Below are positions 6,280 through 13,943 of a DNA stretch of 14,511 nt, piece by piece. The DNA is from Candidatus Omnitrophota bacterium (GTDB lineage Bacteria; Omnitrophota; Omnitrophia; Omnitrophales; Aquincolibacteriaceae). The first letter of the stretch is position 1. Each line of letters opens with the position of its first letter. Below the pieces are notes generated by a model. That model was not told the DNA's origin and did not search any database. It saw only the letters and a list, made by a program, of their open reading frames with translations. Location of the stretch: NCBI GenBank assembly GCA_016196565.1, contig JACPXK010000037.1, positions 1 through 14,511 of the forward strand, given 5' to 3'. Both the position numbers and the translations under genes were made by a program.

Positions 6280-7130
6280 TACGAGAAATAGACAAACAAC
6301 CTGTCATCCTGAAGCCTGAAAGGCCGAAGGATCTAGCGAGATCCTTCGCTCAACGAAGCAGCCCTTTAGGGTCGCTCAGGATGACAAGTTTGTTTTTTGC
6401 CATTTATTTTTTCACGATTCCAGCTTTTGCTTGGACGAGCGAAGATGCGGCCCAATTCCAAAAAGCCAATGAAAGCTATCGTTCCGGGAAAATTGACGAG
6501 GCGGCTTCGGTTTACCGGACTCTTTCTGAAAAACATCCTGGAAGCTCTGAGATTTTTTACAATTTGGGCAACAGCCTTTACCGTCAAGGCTCGGTGGGAG
6601 AGGCCATTCTGGCGTATGAACGTGCCCGCATGATTGAGCCGCGCAACGCGGATATTGTCTATAATTTAAATTATGCCCGCAGCCTTTTGGAATACCGGAT
6701 CGAAGATAAAAGAAACTGGTATTTGAAAGCGGCGGAAAAAATTCTCGAAACATTGACTGAAAAAGAAATTTATCTTTTGGCCATTGCCGCCTATTTCCTA
6801 TTGATGGCGAGCTGGGCCTTTGTCCTGTTTTTACGCCGCGGCCTGCCGTGGGGGACCTGGCGCAAGGTTTTTACTATTTTGCTTTTTTTCTTTATTCTTA
6901 TCGCGGTTTCAAAGCATGTGGAAAGCCGTGTCATGCGTGATGGTGTGGTGGTGGCCAAATCCGCCGAGGTGCGATACGGGCCTTCCGAAGGAGACCAAAT
7001 CGCTTTCCGGCTTGGAGAAGGGCTGCGCCTTTATGTGGTAGAACGCCGCAGTGAGTGGAGCCGTATCCTTCTCGTGAATGGTGAAACAGGATGGGTTTCG
7101 AATGAACAAATTAAAGAGGTCCGTGTATGA
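6276..7130 (+). CDS. batE: BatE-like TPR/SH3 membrane protein
   Basis: 284 residues from ATG 6276. Domains in order: a repeat-encoded N-terminal extension (residues about 9-37), a hydrophobic signal segment ([16 protein letters not shown]), two to three TPR units (about 60-125, including [20 protein letters not shown]), two transmembrane segments (about 165-187 and 198-214), and a bacterial SH3 domain (about 221-284, ending in [13 protein letters not shown]). TPR, transmembrane pair and SH3 is the BatE arrangement, and batD directly precedes it with an ATGA overlap. GGAG at 6261-6264 could serve ATG 6276. The alternative start, ATG 6381, is the last ATGACA of the repeat and follows AGGG at 6368-6371 with good spacing, but would give a signal peptide with no positive charge. 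The gene ends in an ATGA shared with trpB. Confidence 0.82.
   Translation: MIREIDKQPVILKPERPKDLARSFAQRSSPLGSLRMTSLFFAIYFFTIPAFAWTSEDAAQFQKANESYRSGKIDEAASVYRTLSEKHPGSSEIFYNLGNSLYRQGSVGEAILAYERARMIEPRNADIVYNLNYARSLLEYRIEDKRNWYLKAAEKILETLTEKEIYLLAIAAYFLLMASWAFVLFLRRGLPWGTWRKVFTILLFFFILIAVSKHVESRVMRDGVVVAKSAEVRYGPSEGDQIAFRLGEGLRLYVVERRSEWSRILLVNGETGWVSNEQIKEVRV
6302..6386 (+). repeat. Palindromic cloverleaf repeat, copy 3 (85 bp), inside batE
   Basis: The outer arms TGTCATCCTGA (6302-6312) and TCAGGATGACA (6376-6386) are perfect 11-bp complements. They enclose GCCT-GAA-AGGC (6314-6324), a 10-bp stem CGAAGGATCT/AGATCCTTCG with a 4-nt loop (6325-6348), and CCC-TTTA-GGG (6362-6371). The batE frame is open through the element and its terminal ATGACA is in frame. 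A T-rich stretch (6389-6398) follows, but it lies inside the signal-segment codons. Confidence 0.9.
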
Positions 7131-8314
7131 AAAAATTTCAGGCTGACGCTCTAGGGCATTTCGGAGTTTACGGAGGGCGTTATGTTCCGGAAACTTTGAT
7201 GGGCGCGCTCAAAGAATTGACCTCTGCCTATCAAAAACTTAAAAAAGACAAAAAATTCCACGCGGAACTTTGGAATTATTTGCACAATTTCGCCGGCCGG
7301 CCCACGCCGGTTTATGAAGCGAAAAACCTTACCGAACATTTTGGCCGCGCTAAAATTTATTTGAAGCGTGAAGACCTTTGCCATACCGGTGCGCATAAAA
7401 TTAATAACACGCTGGCGCAGGGACTTTTGGCCAAGCGGCTGGGGAAAAAACGTATTGTGGCCGAGACCGGGGCCGGACAACACGGCGTGGCTTCGGCAAC
7501 CGCGGCCTGTGTTTTCGGGCTTAAATGCGTTGTTTATATGGGGGCTTTGGACATTGAACGTCAGGCCCTGAATGTTTATAAAATGAAACTTCTCGGTGCC
7601 GAGGTGCGGCCGGTTTATTCCGGGTCCAAAACACTTAAAGATGCCACCAATGAAGCTATTCGTGATTGGGTGACGAATGTCGAAACAACGCATTATCTTT
7701 TGGGATCCGCGGTGGGGCCTCATCCTTATCCTTCAATGGTGCGCGATTTTCAGTCCGTCATCGGCAATGAAACGCGGAATTATTTTGTGAAAGAGAAAAA
7801 ACGCCTGCCGAATTATCTTTTGGCCTGCGTGGGCGGAGGCAGCAATGCCATCGGATTTTTTCATCCGTTTTTAAAAGACAGCCGGGTCCGGTTGATCGGT
7901 GTGGAAGCGGCGGGCCATGGAGTTCACACGCGCCAGCATGCGGCTTCGCTCACCAAAGGGACACCCGGCATTTTGCACGGCATGAAAAGTTATCTTTTAC
8001 AAAATAAAGACGGCCAGGTGGAGCTCGCCCATTCCATATCAGCCGGGTTGGATTATCCCTCGGTTGGGCCGGAACATTCTTATTTAAAGGATGCCGGACG
8101 TGTGCGTTACGAAACCGCCACAGACCAGGAAGCGCTGGAAGGCTTTCAGCTTTTGACCCATGCGGAAGGGATTATGCCGGCTCTCGAGCCTTCGCATGCC
8201 ATCGGCTATTTGAAACATCTCATCCCCAAAACACGCAAAACGGAATCCATCGTGATTTGTCTTTCCGGCCGGGGGGATAAAGACATCGACACCATCAAGA
8301 AATTTATAAAATGA
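7127..8314 (+). CDS. trpB: Tryptophan synthase beta chain
   Basis: 395 residues, full length for TrpB. It condenses indole with L-serine to form L-tryptophan using pyridoxal phosphate. The PLP lysine is K91 in [13 protein letters not shown]; the catalytic glutamate is in AETGAGQHG; the PLP phosphate loop GGGSN is at 236-240; [17 protein letters not shown] and the C-terminal CLSGRGDKD are also typical. The N-terminus [16 protein letters not shown] is the standard TrpB1 form, which works in complex with TrpA. The start is the ATG of an ATGA overlapping the batE stop, with AGAGG at 7115-7119, seven bases upstream. trpA follows with another ATGA. No trp leader peptide, attenuator or other trp gene lies in the window, so regulation by the batD promoter is likely. 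Confidence 0.97.
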   Translation: MKKFQADALGHFGVYGGRYVPETLMGALKELTSAYQKLKKDKKFHAELWNYLHNFAGRPTPVYEAKNLTEHFGRAKIYLKREDLCHTGAHKINNTLAQGLLAKRLGKKRIVAETGAGQHGVASATAACVFGLKCVVYMGALDIERQALNVYKMKLLGAEVRPVYSGSKTLKDATNEAIRDWVTNVETTHYLLGSAVGPHPYPSMVRDFQSVIGNETRNYFVKEKKRLPNYLLACVGGGSNAIGFFHPFLKDSRVRLIGVEAAGHGVHTRQHAASLTKGTPGILHGMKSYLLQNKDGQVELAHSISAGLDYPSVGPEHSYLKDAGRVRYETATDQEALEGFQLLTHAEGIMPALEPSHAIGYLKHLIPKTRKTESIVICLSGRGDKDIDTIKKFIK

Positions 8315-9114
8315 AAAACCGTTTGATCAAAAAAATTCAAAAAGTCCGGTCAGGACGCAAAAAAATTTTCTGTGCCTTTCTGACTTTGGGATATCCCAAT
8401 CTCAAAACCACCGAGCGCTTGATCGAAGAATTCGAAAAAGAGGGCGTGGATATTATCGAGCTCGGTTTTCCTTTTTCCGATCCGCTGGCTGACGGGCCGA
8501 CCATTCAATACTCTTCGGAATATGCATTGCGCCGGGGCGTTCAAATGGAAAACGCCTTTCATATGGTCCAAAATCTCCGGCAAAAAGGAATCAAAGTTCC
8601 TTTGGTGTTTTTTACTTATTCCAATCCGGTTTTGCATTATGGCTGGAAGAATTTTGTCAAAGCGGCGAAAAATTCCGGTTTTGACGGTGTCATCATTCCG
8701 GACCTTCCGCCGGAAGAAGAAATCATTTTTCAAAAGGATTGCCGGCGCGCCGGACTTGCCCAGATTTTTTTAATGGCGCCGACTTCCGATAAAGACCGGG
8801 TGAAAATCATCGGCCGCGCCTCCGAAGGTTTTATTTATTATGTGTCCGTGCGGGGCGTGACGGGCGCGCGCAAAGCGCTTCCCTCGGATATCGCCGGGCA
8901 TTTACGCCAAATCAAAAGAAAGGTCAAAAAACCGGTTCTGATTGGATTTGGAGTTTCGACTCCGCATCAAGCACAAACGCTGGCAGGAATTAGCGACGGT
9001 GTGATTGTGGGGAGCGCCATTATTGAAAAGCTTCGGCAATCCCGGGGAAATGCCGATGAAGCGGTGCGGTTTATCCGGCAAATGGTGCGGGCCGTTAAAG
9101 CTTCGGGCCGATGA
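8311..9114 (+). CDS. trpA: Tryptophan synthase alpha chain
   Basis: 267 residues, normal TrpA length. It cleaves indole-3-glycerol phosphate to indole and glyceraldehyde 3-phosphate, passing indole to TrpB through the alpha-beta tunnel. The catalytic residues are visible: E50 in [11 protein letters not shown] and D61 in [10 protein letters not shown]. The TIM-barrel phosphate-binding elements follow, in [12 protein letters not shown] and [13 protein letters not shown], then [10 protein letters not shown]. It starts in an ATGA overlapping the trpB stop with only a weak ribosome binding site, so translation probably depends on coupling to trpB, which would help equal subunit production. Its own stop overlaps the ruvX start in the same way. 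Confidence 0.97.
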   Translation: MKNRLIKKIQKVRSGRKKIFCAFLTLGYPNLKTTERLIEEFEKEGVDIIELGFPFSDPLADGPTIQYSSEYALRRGVQMENAFHMVQNLRQKGIKVPLVFFTYSNPVLHYGWKNFVKAAKNSGFDGVIIPDLPPEEEIIFQKDCRRAGLAQIFLMAPTSDKDRVKIIGRASEGFIYYVSVRGVTGARKALPSDIAGHLRQIKRKVKKPVLIGFGVSTPHQAQTLAGISDGVIVGSAIIEKLRQSRGNADEAVRFIRQMVRAVKASGR

Positions 9115-9527
9115 TTCTCGGGGTTGATTTAGGCGAAAAGCGGGTGGGGATTGCGATCGCGGATCAAACCACTAACGTCGCGACACCTTTAACCACGCTT
9201 CAGATTCGCGGGCGCCGCCATTTGCTGGAACAGCTCGAGGCGCTGGTCAAAGAGTATAAAGTTGAAACCGTGATTGTCGGACTTCCCAAAACATTAAAAG
9301 GGGAAATCGGGCCGGCTGCCAAAAAAATTACTGAAGAAGTGGAGTGGCTGAAGGCCCACAGCACACTTTCATGGATTTTTTGGGATGAGCGGTTGAGTAC
9401 GCTGGAAGTTGAGCGCGTGATGCTCGATGCGGATGTGAGCCATAGCCGGCGTAAAGAAATGCGGGACCAGCTGGCCGCTCAGCGTATTTTGCAAAATTAT
9501 CTGGACCATAAGAGATCGTCATCCTGA
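9111..9527 (+). CDS. ruvX: RuvX/YqgF-type Holliday junction resolvase-like nuclease
   Basis: 138 residues, the usual YqgF length, with an RNase H-like fold. It begins [18 protein letters not shown], the conserved N-terminal motif with D6; VGLPKTLKGEIGP and WDERLST (E93) follow, and D119 in MRDQLAAQRIL completes the three acidic metal ligands. The family acts in 16S rRNA 5' end maturation and/or as a Holliday junction resolvase. The start ATGA overlaps the trpA stop. The last residues (after HKR: SSS) and the TGA stop are encoded by a fragment of the palindromic repeat family (9518-9531), so the native C-terminus may have been altered slightly beyond the conserved core. Confidence 0.93.
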   Translation: MILGVDLGEKRVGIAIADQTTNVATPLTTLQIRGRRHLLEQLEALVKEYKVETVIVGLPKTLKGEIGPAAKKITEEVEWLKAHSTLSWIFWDERLSTLEVERVMLDADVSHSRRKEMRDQLAAQRILQNYLDHKRSSS

Positions 9528-9531
9528 GCGA
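9518..9531 (+). repeat. Fragment of the palindromic repeat family at the ruvX/M16 junction
   Basis: GTCATCCTGAGCGA is an exact 14-nt reverse complement of 6372-6385, the right end of copy 3. No complementary ATGACA end is found nearby, so this is a partial or decayed copy. It contains the ruvX stop codon (TGA 9525-9527). Confidence 0.75.
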
Positions 9532-9535
9532 GGAG
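9531..9535 (+). promoter_or_regulatory. Ribosome binding site of the M16 protease gene
   Basis: AGGAG lies eight bases before ATG 9544, the strongest Shine-Dalgarno match noticed in the operon. It begins at the last matching base of the repeat fragment and replaces the ATGA coupling seen at most neighbouring junctions. Confidence 0.75.
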
Positions 9536-9543
9536 TTGTTAAA

Positions 9544-10821
9544 ATGCGGTTTAGTTATCAAAAAAGTTGTCTTTCCAATGGAATGAAAGTTGTCACCGTT
9601 CCCATGATGGACCGTGAAACAACGGCGGTCGCCATTTGGGTCCGCGCGGGGTCCCGTTACGAAAAACCAAAAATTTCCGGAGTTTCCCACTTTCTTGAAC
9701 ATATGCTTTTCAAAGGAACAAAAACGCGTACCACCCGGCAAATTAAAGAAGAAGTCGAAGGTGTGGGCGGTATGTTGAATGCCTTTACCGGAGAAGAGGT
9801 GACCTGTTATTTTGCCAAACTTTTGAAAAATTATATGTGGAAAGCTATGGATGTGCTTTCTGATATGGTCAATCATGCGACGCTGGATACCGCAGAGTTC
9901 AAAAAAGAAAAGCCCGTGATTTTGGAAGAAATCAAAATGTACCGTGATCTTCCCGCGCAGCATGTGCATGAACTCATGGGCGAGCTCCTTTGGCCCCGCC
10001 AGCCGCTTGGGCGTCCCATTGCTGGGACTCTGGAGACGGCGCAGGGAATCAGCCGTACGGCCATGGTTGATTACAAAAATCATTTTTATCAGCCGCAAAA
10101 TGTTGTGGTTTCTATTTCGGGTCCGGTGGAACATAATCCGATCATGGATTGGTGCGAGAAGCACTTCCCAAAAAAATCCGGGAACCCGGTTTCTTTTTTC
10201 TCAAAATCCGATTCACGTCAAACCAAACCGCGCACTCTTTTTATGGACAAGCAAACCGAACAAACTCATTTTGTCATTGGACTGCATGGATATTCCCGCG
10301 TTCACCCCGATCGTTATAAGCTCGGAGTCTTAAACGTCATTTTAGGGGCCAATATGTCCAGCCGGCTTTTCGAGGAAGTCCGGGAAAAACGCGGATTGGC
10401 CTATGAAATTAAATCGTGTCTGGGCTTTTATGAAGATGCGGGTTCTCTCGTCGTTTCCGCGGGAGTGGAGACGAAAAAAACCCCGCAAGCCGTGGGCATC
10501 ATTTTGCGGGAATTAGACAAGCTTCGAAAAGGAAAAATCGAGGACGACGAGCTTTACCGGGCAAAGGATTATTTTACGAGCCAGCTGACCATGGCCCTGG
10601 AAGATACTTTGGAGCATCTCTTGTGGGTCGGGGAGAGGGCCGTCTATGAGGAAGAGCTTCCTGATCACCGGAAAATTTGTGAGAAAATCGATGCGGTTAC
10701 GGCGGAAGATGTCCGCGCGGTAGCCGATGATCTTTTTAAAACCGCCAATTTAAACTTGAGTTTGATCGGCCCGGCGGACGATAAAATTCGCAAAAAAGTT
10801 GAACAGGATTTCGGCTTATGA
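9544..10821 (+). CDS. M16 family zinc metalloprotease (processing peptidase-like)
   Basis: 425 residues with the inverted zinc motif H49-F-L-E52-H53 in VSHFLEHMLFKG and the third ligand E129 in ILEEIKMY, 75 residues after H53. GGMLNAFTGEEVTCYF follows the first motif as in mitochondrial processing peptidase beta and bacterial PqqL/YmxG-like enzymes. The C-terminal half carries SSRLFEEVREKRGLAYEI, the substrate-contact region of the M16 C-domain. It is therefore a catalytically complete two-domain M16B-type protein. There is no signal peptide, so it is probably cytoplasmic, though some family members are exported. The strong AGGAG site at 9531-9535 fixes the start. The stop overlaps rpe through an ATGA. 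The substrate is unknown. Confidence 0.94.
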   Translation: MRFSYQKSCLSNGMKVVTVPMMDRETTAVAIWVRAGSRYEKPKISGVSHFLEHMLFKGTKTRTTRQIKEEVEGVGGMLNAFTGEEVTCYFAKLLKNYMWKAMDVLSDMVNHATLDTAEFKKEKPVILEEIKMYRDLPAQHVHELMGELLWPRQPLGRPIAGTLETAQGISRTAMVDYKNHFYQPQNVVVSISGPVEHNPIMDWCEKHFPKKSGNPVSFFSKSDSRQTKPRTLFMDKQTEQTHFVIGLHGYSRVHPDRYKLGVLNVILGANMSSRLFEEVREKRGLAYEIKSCLGFYEDAGSLVVSAGVETKKTPQAVGIILRELDKLRKGKIEDDELYRAKDYFTSQLTMALEDTLEHLLWVGERAVYEEELPDHRKICEKIDAVTAEDVRAVADDLFKTANLNLSLIGPADDKIRKKVEQDFGL

Positions 10822-11468
10822 GTGAAAAGAAAAAACCGCTTATTGCGCCCAGTATTCTGTCCGCCGATTTCAGCCGGCTTGGCGAAGAAATCGCCTCAGT
10901 GGAAAAAGGCGGCTGCGACATTATTCACGTGGATGTGATGGACGGTCATTTTGTGCCGAATCTTACGATTGGGCCGACGGTAATTAAGTGGATAAGAAAA
11001 ACGACCAAGCTTCCGCTCGATGTTCATTTAATGATTGAGGAGCCCCTTCGCTATATTGAGGACTTTCGTAAAGCTGGTTCTGATTGGATCACGATTCACG
11101 TCGAAGCGACGCAAAAAATATCCGAAACTCTCGCGGCCGTAAAAAAATCCGGCGCTAAAGTAGGCATGTCCGTTCGTCCCAAAACACCGCTCAAAACCAT
11201 CGAACCGTATTTGTCTCAGCTGGATTTGGTTTTAATTATGACCGTCGAACCCGGATTTGGCGGGCAGTCTTTTATGCCCGAAATGATGGAAAAGGTGAAA
11301 ACGCTTCGCTCCAAATTCTCGGGGAAAATTTCTGTGGATGGCGGAATTAATGCCGAAACTGCAAAAGTAACTCTTGCCGCAGGTGCGGATATTCTTGTGG
11401 CCGGCACTGCCGTTTTCGGCGAAAAAGACAGGAGCCAAGCCATCAGCGCTCTTCGTTCGGCCGTTTGA
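10818..11468 (+). CDS. rpe: Ribulose-phosphate 3-epimerase
   Basis: 216 residues, the usual length. It interconverts D-ribulose 5-phosphate and D-xylulose 5-phosphate in the pentose phosphate pathway. Conserved elements in order: [15 protein letters not shown] (S12), [12 protein letters not shown] with H37, D39 and M41, [10 protein letters not shown] with H70, [10 protein letters not shown], and VDGGINAET with catalytic D174, then the phosphate-binding [12 protein letters not shown]37, D39, H70 and D174 are the metal ligands and acid/base pair of this TIM barrel, so the enzyme should be active. It starts in an ATGA overlapping the M16 protease stop. Confidence 0.97.
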   Translation: MSEKKKPLIAPSILSADFSRLGEEIASVEKGGCDIIHVDVMDGHFVPNLTIGPTVIKWIRKTTKLPLDVHLMIEEPLRYIEDFRKAGSDWITIHVEATQKISETLAAVKKSGAKVGMSVRPKTPLKTIEPYLSQLDLVLIMTVEPGFGGQSFMPEMMEKVKTLRSKFSGKISVDGGINAETAKVTLAAGADILVAGTAVFGEKDRSQAISALRSAV

Positions 11469-11473
11469 TTTTT

Positions 11474-13258
11474 ATGGACCCCTCAAAAATCCGGAATTTT
11501 TCCATTATCGCCCACATTGATCATGGGAAGTCTACACTTGCCGACAGCCTTCTTCTTTATACGGGGGCCATTTCCAAGCGCGAATTCCGCGAGCAAATTC
11601 TCGATGACATGGATTTGGAGCGTGAACGCGGCATTACCATTAAAGCCCGCGCCGTCCGGATTAAGCATCGCGGCTATATTCTCAACTTAATTGATACGCC
11701 CGGCCACGTCGATTTCACTTATGAAGTCTCCAAAAGCCTCGCGGCTTGCGAAGGGGTTTTGCTTTTGGTGGATGCGGGACAGGGAATTCAGGCTCAAACC
11801 GTGGCGAATCTTTATTTGGCCATGGAAAGAAATCTCGCCATTATCCCGGTCGTGACCAAAATTGATTTACCTACCGCGTATCCGGATAAAGTGCGCCAAG
11901 AAATCGTGGATTTTCTCGGGGTGAAAGAAAGTGAAATCATTTTATCCAGCGCTAAAAGCGGAGCCGGCATACCGGAAATTCTGCAGGCCCTTATCGATAG
12001 AATTCCATCGCCCAAAGGAAATCCTGAAGCCCCGTTAAAAGCCCTTATTTTTGATTCCAAATACGATGTCTATCAGGGAATCATTGCTTATATTCGGATC
12101 ATGGACGGTTCGGTTCGCAAAGGAGATAAAATCAGCATGATGCAGGCGGGCGGAAACCACGAGGTCCTTGAACTGGGGATTCTCAATCCTCATCCCGAAC
12201 CGATTGATTCCATGGGAATGGGAGAAGTCGGTTATATTGCCGCCAATATCAAAGAAATTCGTGAAGTTAAAATCGGAGATACGGTCACTTTGACGAGCCG
12301 GCCGGCCGAGGAGCCTCTTCCGGGATATCACGAGGCAAAGCCCATGGTTTTTTGCGGACTTTATCCGATCAGCACCAAAGATTTCACGCTGCTGCGTGAT
12401 GCGCTTGGGAAATTAAGACTCAATGACTCCTCATTTGTTTTTGAGCCCGAGACTTCGGCCTCACTCGGATTTGGTTTTCGCTGCGGATTCTTGGGCCTTC
12501 TTCATATGGATATTGCCAAAGAGAGGCTTGAGCGCGAATTTGGCCTCGATCTTTTGATTACGGCGCCGAATGTAGTTTACCGGGTCACGACGACTCAAAG
12601 AGAAACGTTTGAACTGGACAGTCCGAGCAAATTACCGCCGGTTCAGCAAATCGAAAAAATTGAAGAGCCTTATATCAAAGCGACAATCATGATTCCGGCC
12701 TCCTGTCTTGGGTCTATGATGAAGCTCAGCCAGGACCGCCGCGGTATTTACAAGAGCACTGAATATTTGGATCCAACCCGTGTAATCCTTCATTATGAGC
12801 TTCCCTTTGCCGAGGTGGTTTTGGACTTTTATGATAAAATTAAGTCCCTTACGTCGGGGTATGGATCGCTCAATTACGATTTTATCGGTCATCGGCCGGC
12901 GGATCTCGTAAAACTTGATATTTTAATTAACGGCGAACCGGTCGATGCTTTATCCAGTATTGTTTTTCGCGAACGGGCTTATCATCGCGGTGTTTCCCTG
13001 GTTGCAAAATTAAAAGAGGTGATAGAACGCCAGCTTTATGAAGTGGTGATTCAGGCCGCCATCGGAAGCAAAATTATCGCGCGGGACTCTATCGGGGCCA
13101 TGCGCAAAGACGTGACGGGAAAATGTTACGGCGGCGATATTACGCGAAAAAGAAAATTGTGGGACAAGCAAAAAGAAGGAAAAAAGCGCATGAAGCGGAT
13201 TGGTAAAATCGATTTGCCGCAGGAAGCCTTCATTTCCATTTTACGGGTGGATGAATGA
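11474..13258 (+). CDS. lepA: Elongation factor 4 (LepA) GTPase
   Basis: 594 residues, close to the usual 600. It is a ribosome-associated translational GTPase, linked to back-translocation and ribosome assembly. G motifs: AHIDHGKST (13-21), [13 protein letters not shown] (H78 catalytic), TKID (a T-for-N variant of NKxD), and SAKSG. The EF-G-like domains follow, and the LepA-specific C-terminal region is present ([20 protein letters not shown], then PQEAFISIL). ATG 11474, giving [18 protein letters not shown], matches the family N-terminus; the in-frame TTG at 11465 overlaps the rpe stop and is less likely. There is no clear Shine-Dalgarno sequence before it, so initiation may rely on ribosomes finishing rpe five bases upstream. 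The stop overlaps lepB (ATGA). Confidence 0.97.
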   Translation: MDPSKIRNFSIIAHIDHGKSTLADSLLLYTGAISKREFREQILDDMDLERERGITIKARAVRIKHRGYILNLIDTPGHVDFTYEVSKSLAACEGVLLLVDAGQGIQAQTVANLYLAMERNLAIIPVVTKIDLPTAYPDKVRQEIVDFLGVKESEIILSSAKSGAGIPEILQALIDRIPSPKGNPEAPLKALIFDSKYDVYQGIIAYIRIMDGSVRKGDKISMMQAGGNHEVLELGILNPHPEPIDSMGMGEVGYIAANIKEIREVKIGDTVTLTSRPAEEPLPGYHEAKPMVFCGLYPISTKDFTLLRDALGKLRLNDSSFVFEPETSASLGFGFRCGFLGLLHMDIAKERLEREFGLDLLITAPNVVYRVTTTQRETFELDSPSKLPPVQQIEKIEEPYIKATIMIPASCLGSMMKLSQDRRGIYKSTEYLDPTRVILHYELPFAEVVLDFYDKIKSLTSGYGSLNYDFIGHRPADLVKLDILINGEPVDALSSIVFRERAYHRGVSLVAKLKEVIERQLYEVVIQAAIGSKIIARDSIGAMRKDVTGKCYGGDITRKRKLWDKQKEGKKRMKRIGKIDLPQEAFISILRVDE

Positions 13259-13938
13259 GTACGTTCATGGCGGACATCCGCTTTTTTATCCGGAACAATG
13301 ATTTTTTAGTCTGGGGAATTCTTGCGGTTTTGGCGGCCGCGATTCTTTACCGCCATAAAATTGGACAAGAATGGCAGGAGTTCCGTGCCCACCGCCGCGA
13401 ATGGCTTTATGAAAAATGGAAAAACTGGGGAGAGCCTTTTGTGGTGGCCCTGGTTTTGGCTATTTTCATCCGTACGTTTTTCCTGGGTCCTTATAAAATT
13501 CCTACGGGCTCGATGATTCCCACATTCATGGTGGGCGACCGTATTTTCGTGGATAAAATTTCTTACCGGTTTAATCCCCCCAAACCCGGCGATATTATTG
13601 TCTTCAAATATCCTCTTGATCCAAAGAAGGATTTTGTCAAACGTCTTGCCGGTCTCCCCGGCGATAAACTGGAAATCCGGGAAGGGAAATTGATTGTGAA
13701 CGGCCGCATGATTGAAGATGCCCCTTTTGCGGGACACTATTATTACAATCGTGATGATTGGCCCTATGGTCAAAAGGGTCAGGTCTTTGAAGTTCCGGCC
13801 GGAAGTTATTTTGCGCTGGGGGACAATTCTGACCAATCCTCTGACAGCCGCAATTGGGGGTTTGTTCCGCGCAAGGATATTATAGGAAAAGCGGTCTTTA
13901 TCTGGTGGCCGCCCAACCGCATTAAACTCGCCAAATAA
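13255..13938 (+). CDS. lepB: Signal peptidase I
   Basis: 227 residues. It cleaves signal peptides from exported proteins at the outer face of the inner membrane by a Ser-Lys dyad. S86 lies in IPTGSMIPT and the general base K129 in [11 protein letters not shown]; the C-terminal box [14 protein letters not shown] and [10 protein letters not shown] complete the S26 signature. Two hydrophobic segments precede the catalytic serine: about residues 17-33, and 61-76 just before [13 protein letters not shown]. They are separated by a charged cytoplasmic loop, giving the two-segment Gram-negative topology. The start is the ATG of an ATGA overlapping lepA; the lepA-lepB order is common in bacteria and gave lepA its name. 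This enzyme would process the batD, batE and gluzincin-type precursors encoded upstream. Confidence 0.96.
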   Translation: MSTFMADIRFFIRNNDFLVWGILAVLAAAILYRHKIGQEWQEFRAHRREWLYEKWKNWGEPFVVALVLAIFIRTFFLGPYKIPTGSMIPTFMVGDRIFVDKISYRFNPPKPGDIIVFKYPLDPKKDFVKRLAGLPGDKLEIREGKLIVNGRMIEDAPFAGHYYYNRDDWPYGQKGQVFEVPAGSYFALGDNSDQSSDSRNWGFVPRKDIIGKAVFIWWPPNRIKLAK

Positions 13939-13943
13939 TCGGA

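Noticed and set aside
2148..6386. CRISPR array
   Set aside because: The repeats are over 2 kb apart, lie in coding regions or a leader, differ in sequence, and have no regular spacers or cas genes.
6302..6398. Repeat copy 3 plus following T-rich stretch as a rho-independent terminator
   Set aside because: The T-run is interrupted, begins three bases after the arm, and encodes the batE signal segment. Termination here would cut off batE, trpBA and all later genes, which have no other visible promoter.
7000..7130. Possible trp attenuator or leader peptide before trpB
   Set aside because: trpB starts in an ATGA overlapping batE. There is no gap, no short Trp-rich frame and no hairpin/T-run pair.
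9328..10164. A 278-codon open frame on the minus strand
   Set aside because: It lies entirely opposite ruvX and the M16 protease gene, both of which show full catalytic motifs. The antisense product is rich in His and Phe and has no recognisable domain. It is a shadow of plus-strand codon use.
11465..11473. TTG start for lepA at 11465
   Set aside because: It overlaps the rpe stop and adds three residues not typical of LepA; ATG 11474 gives the family N-terminus.
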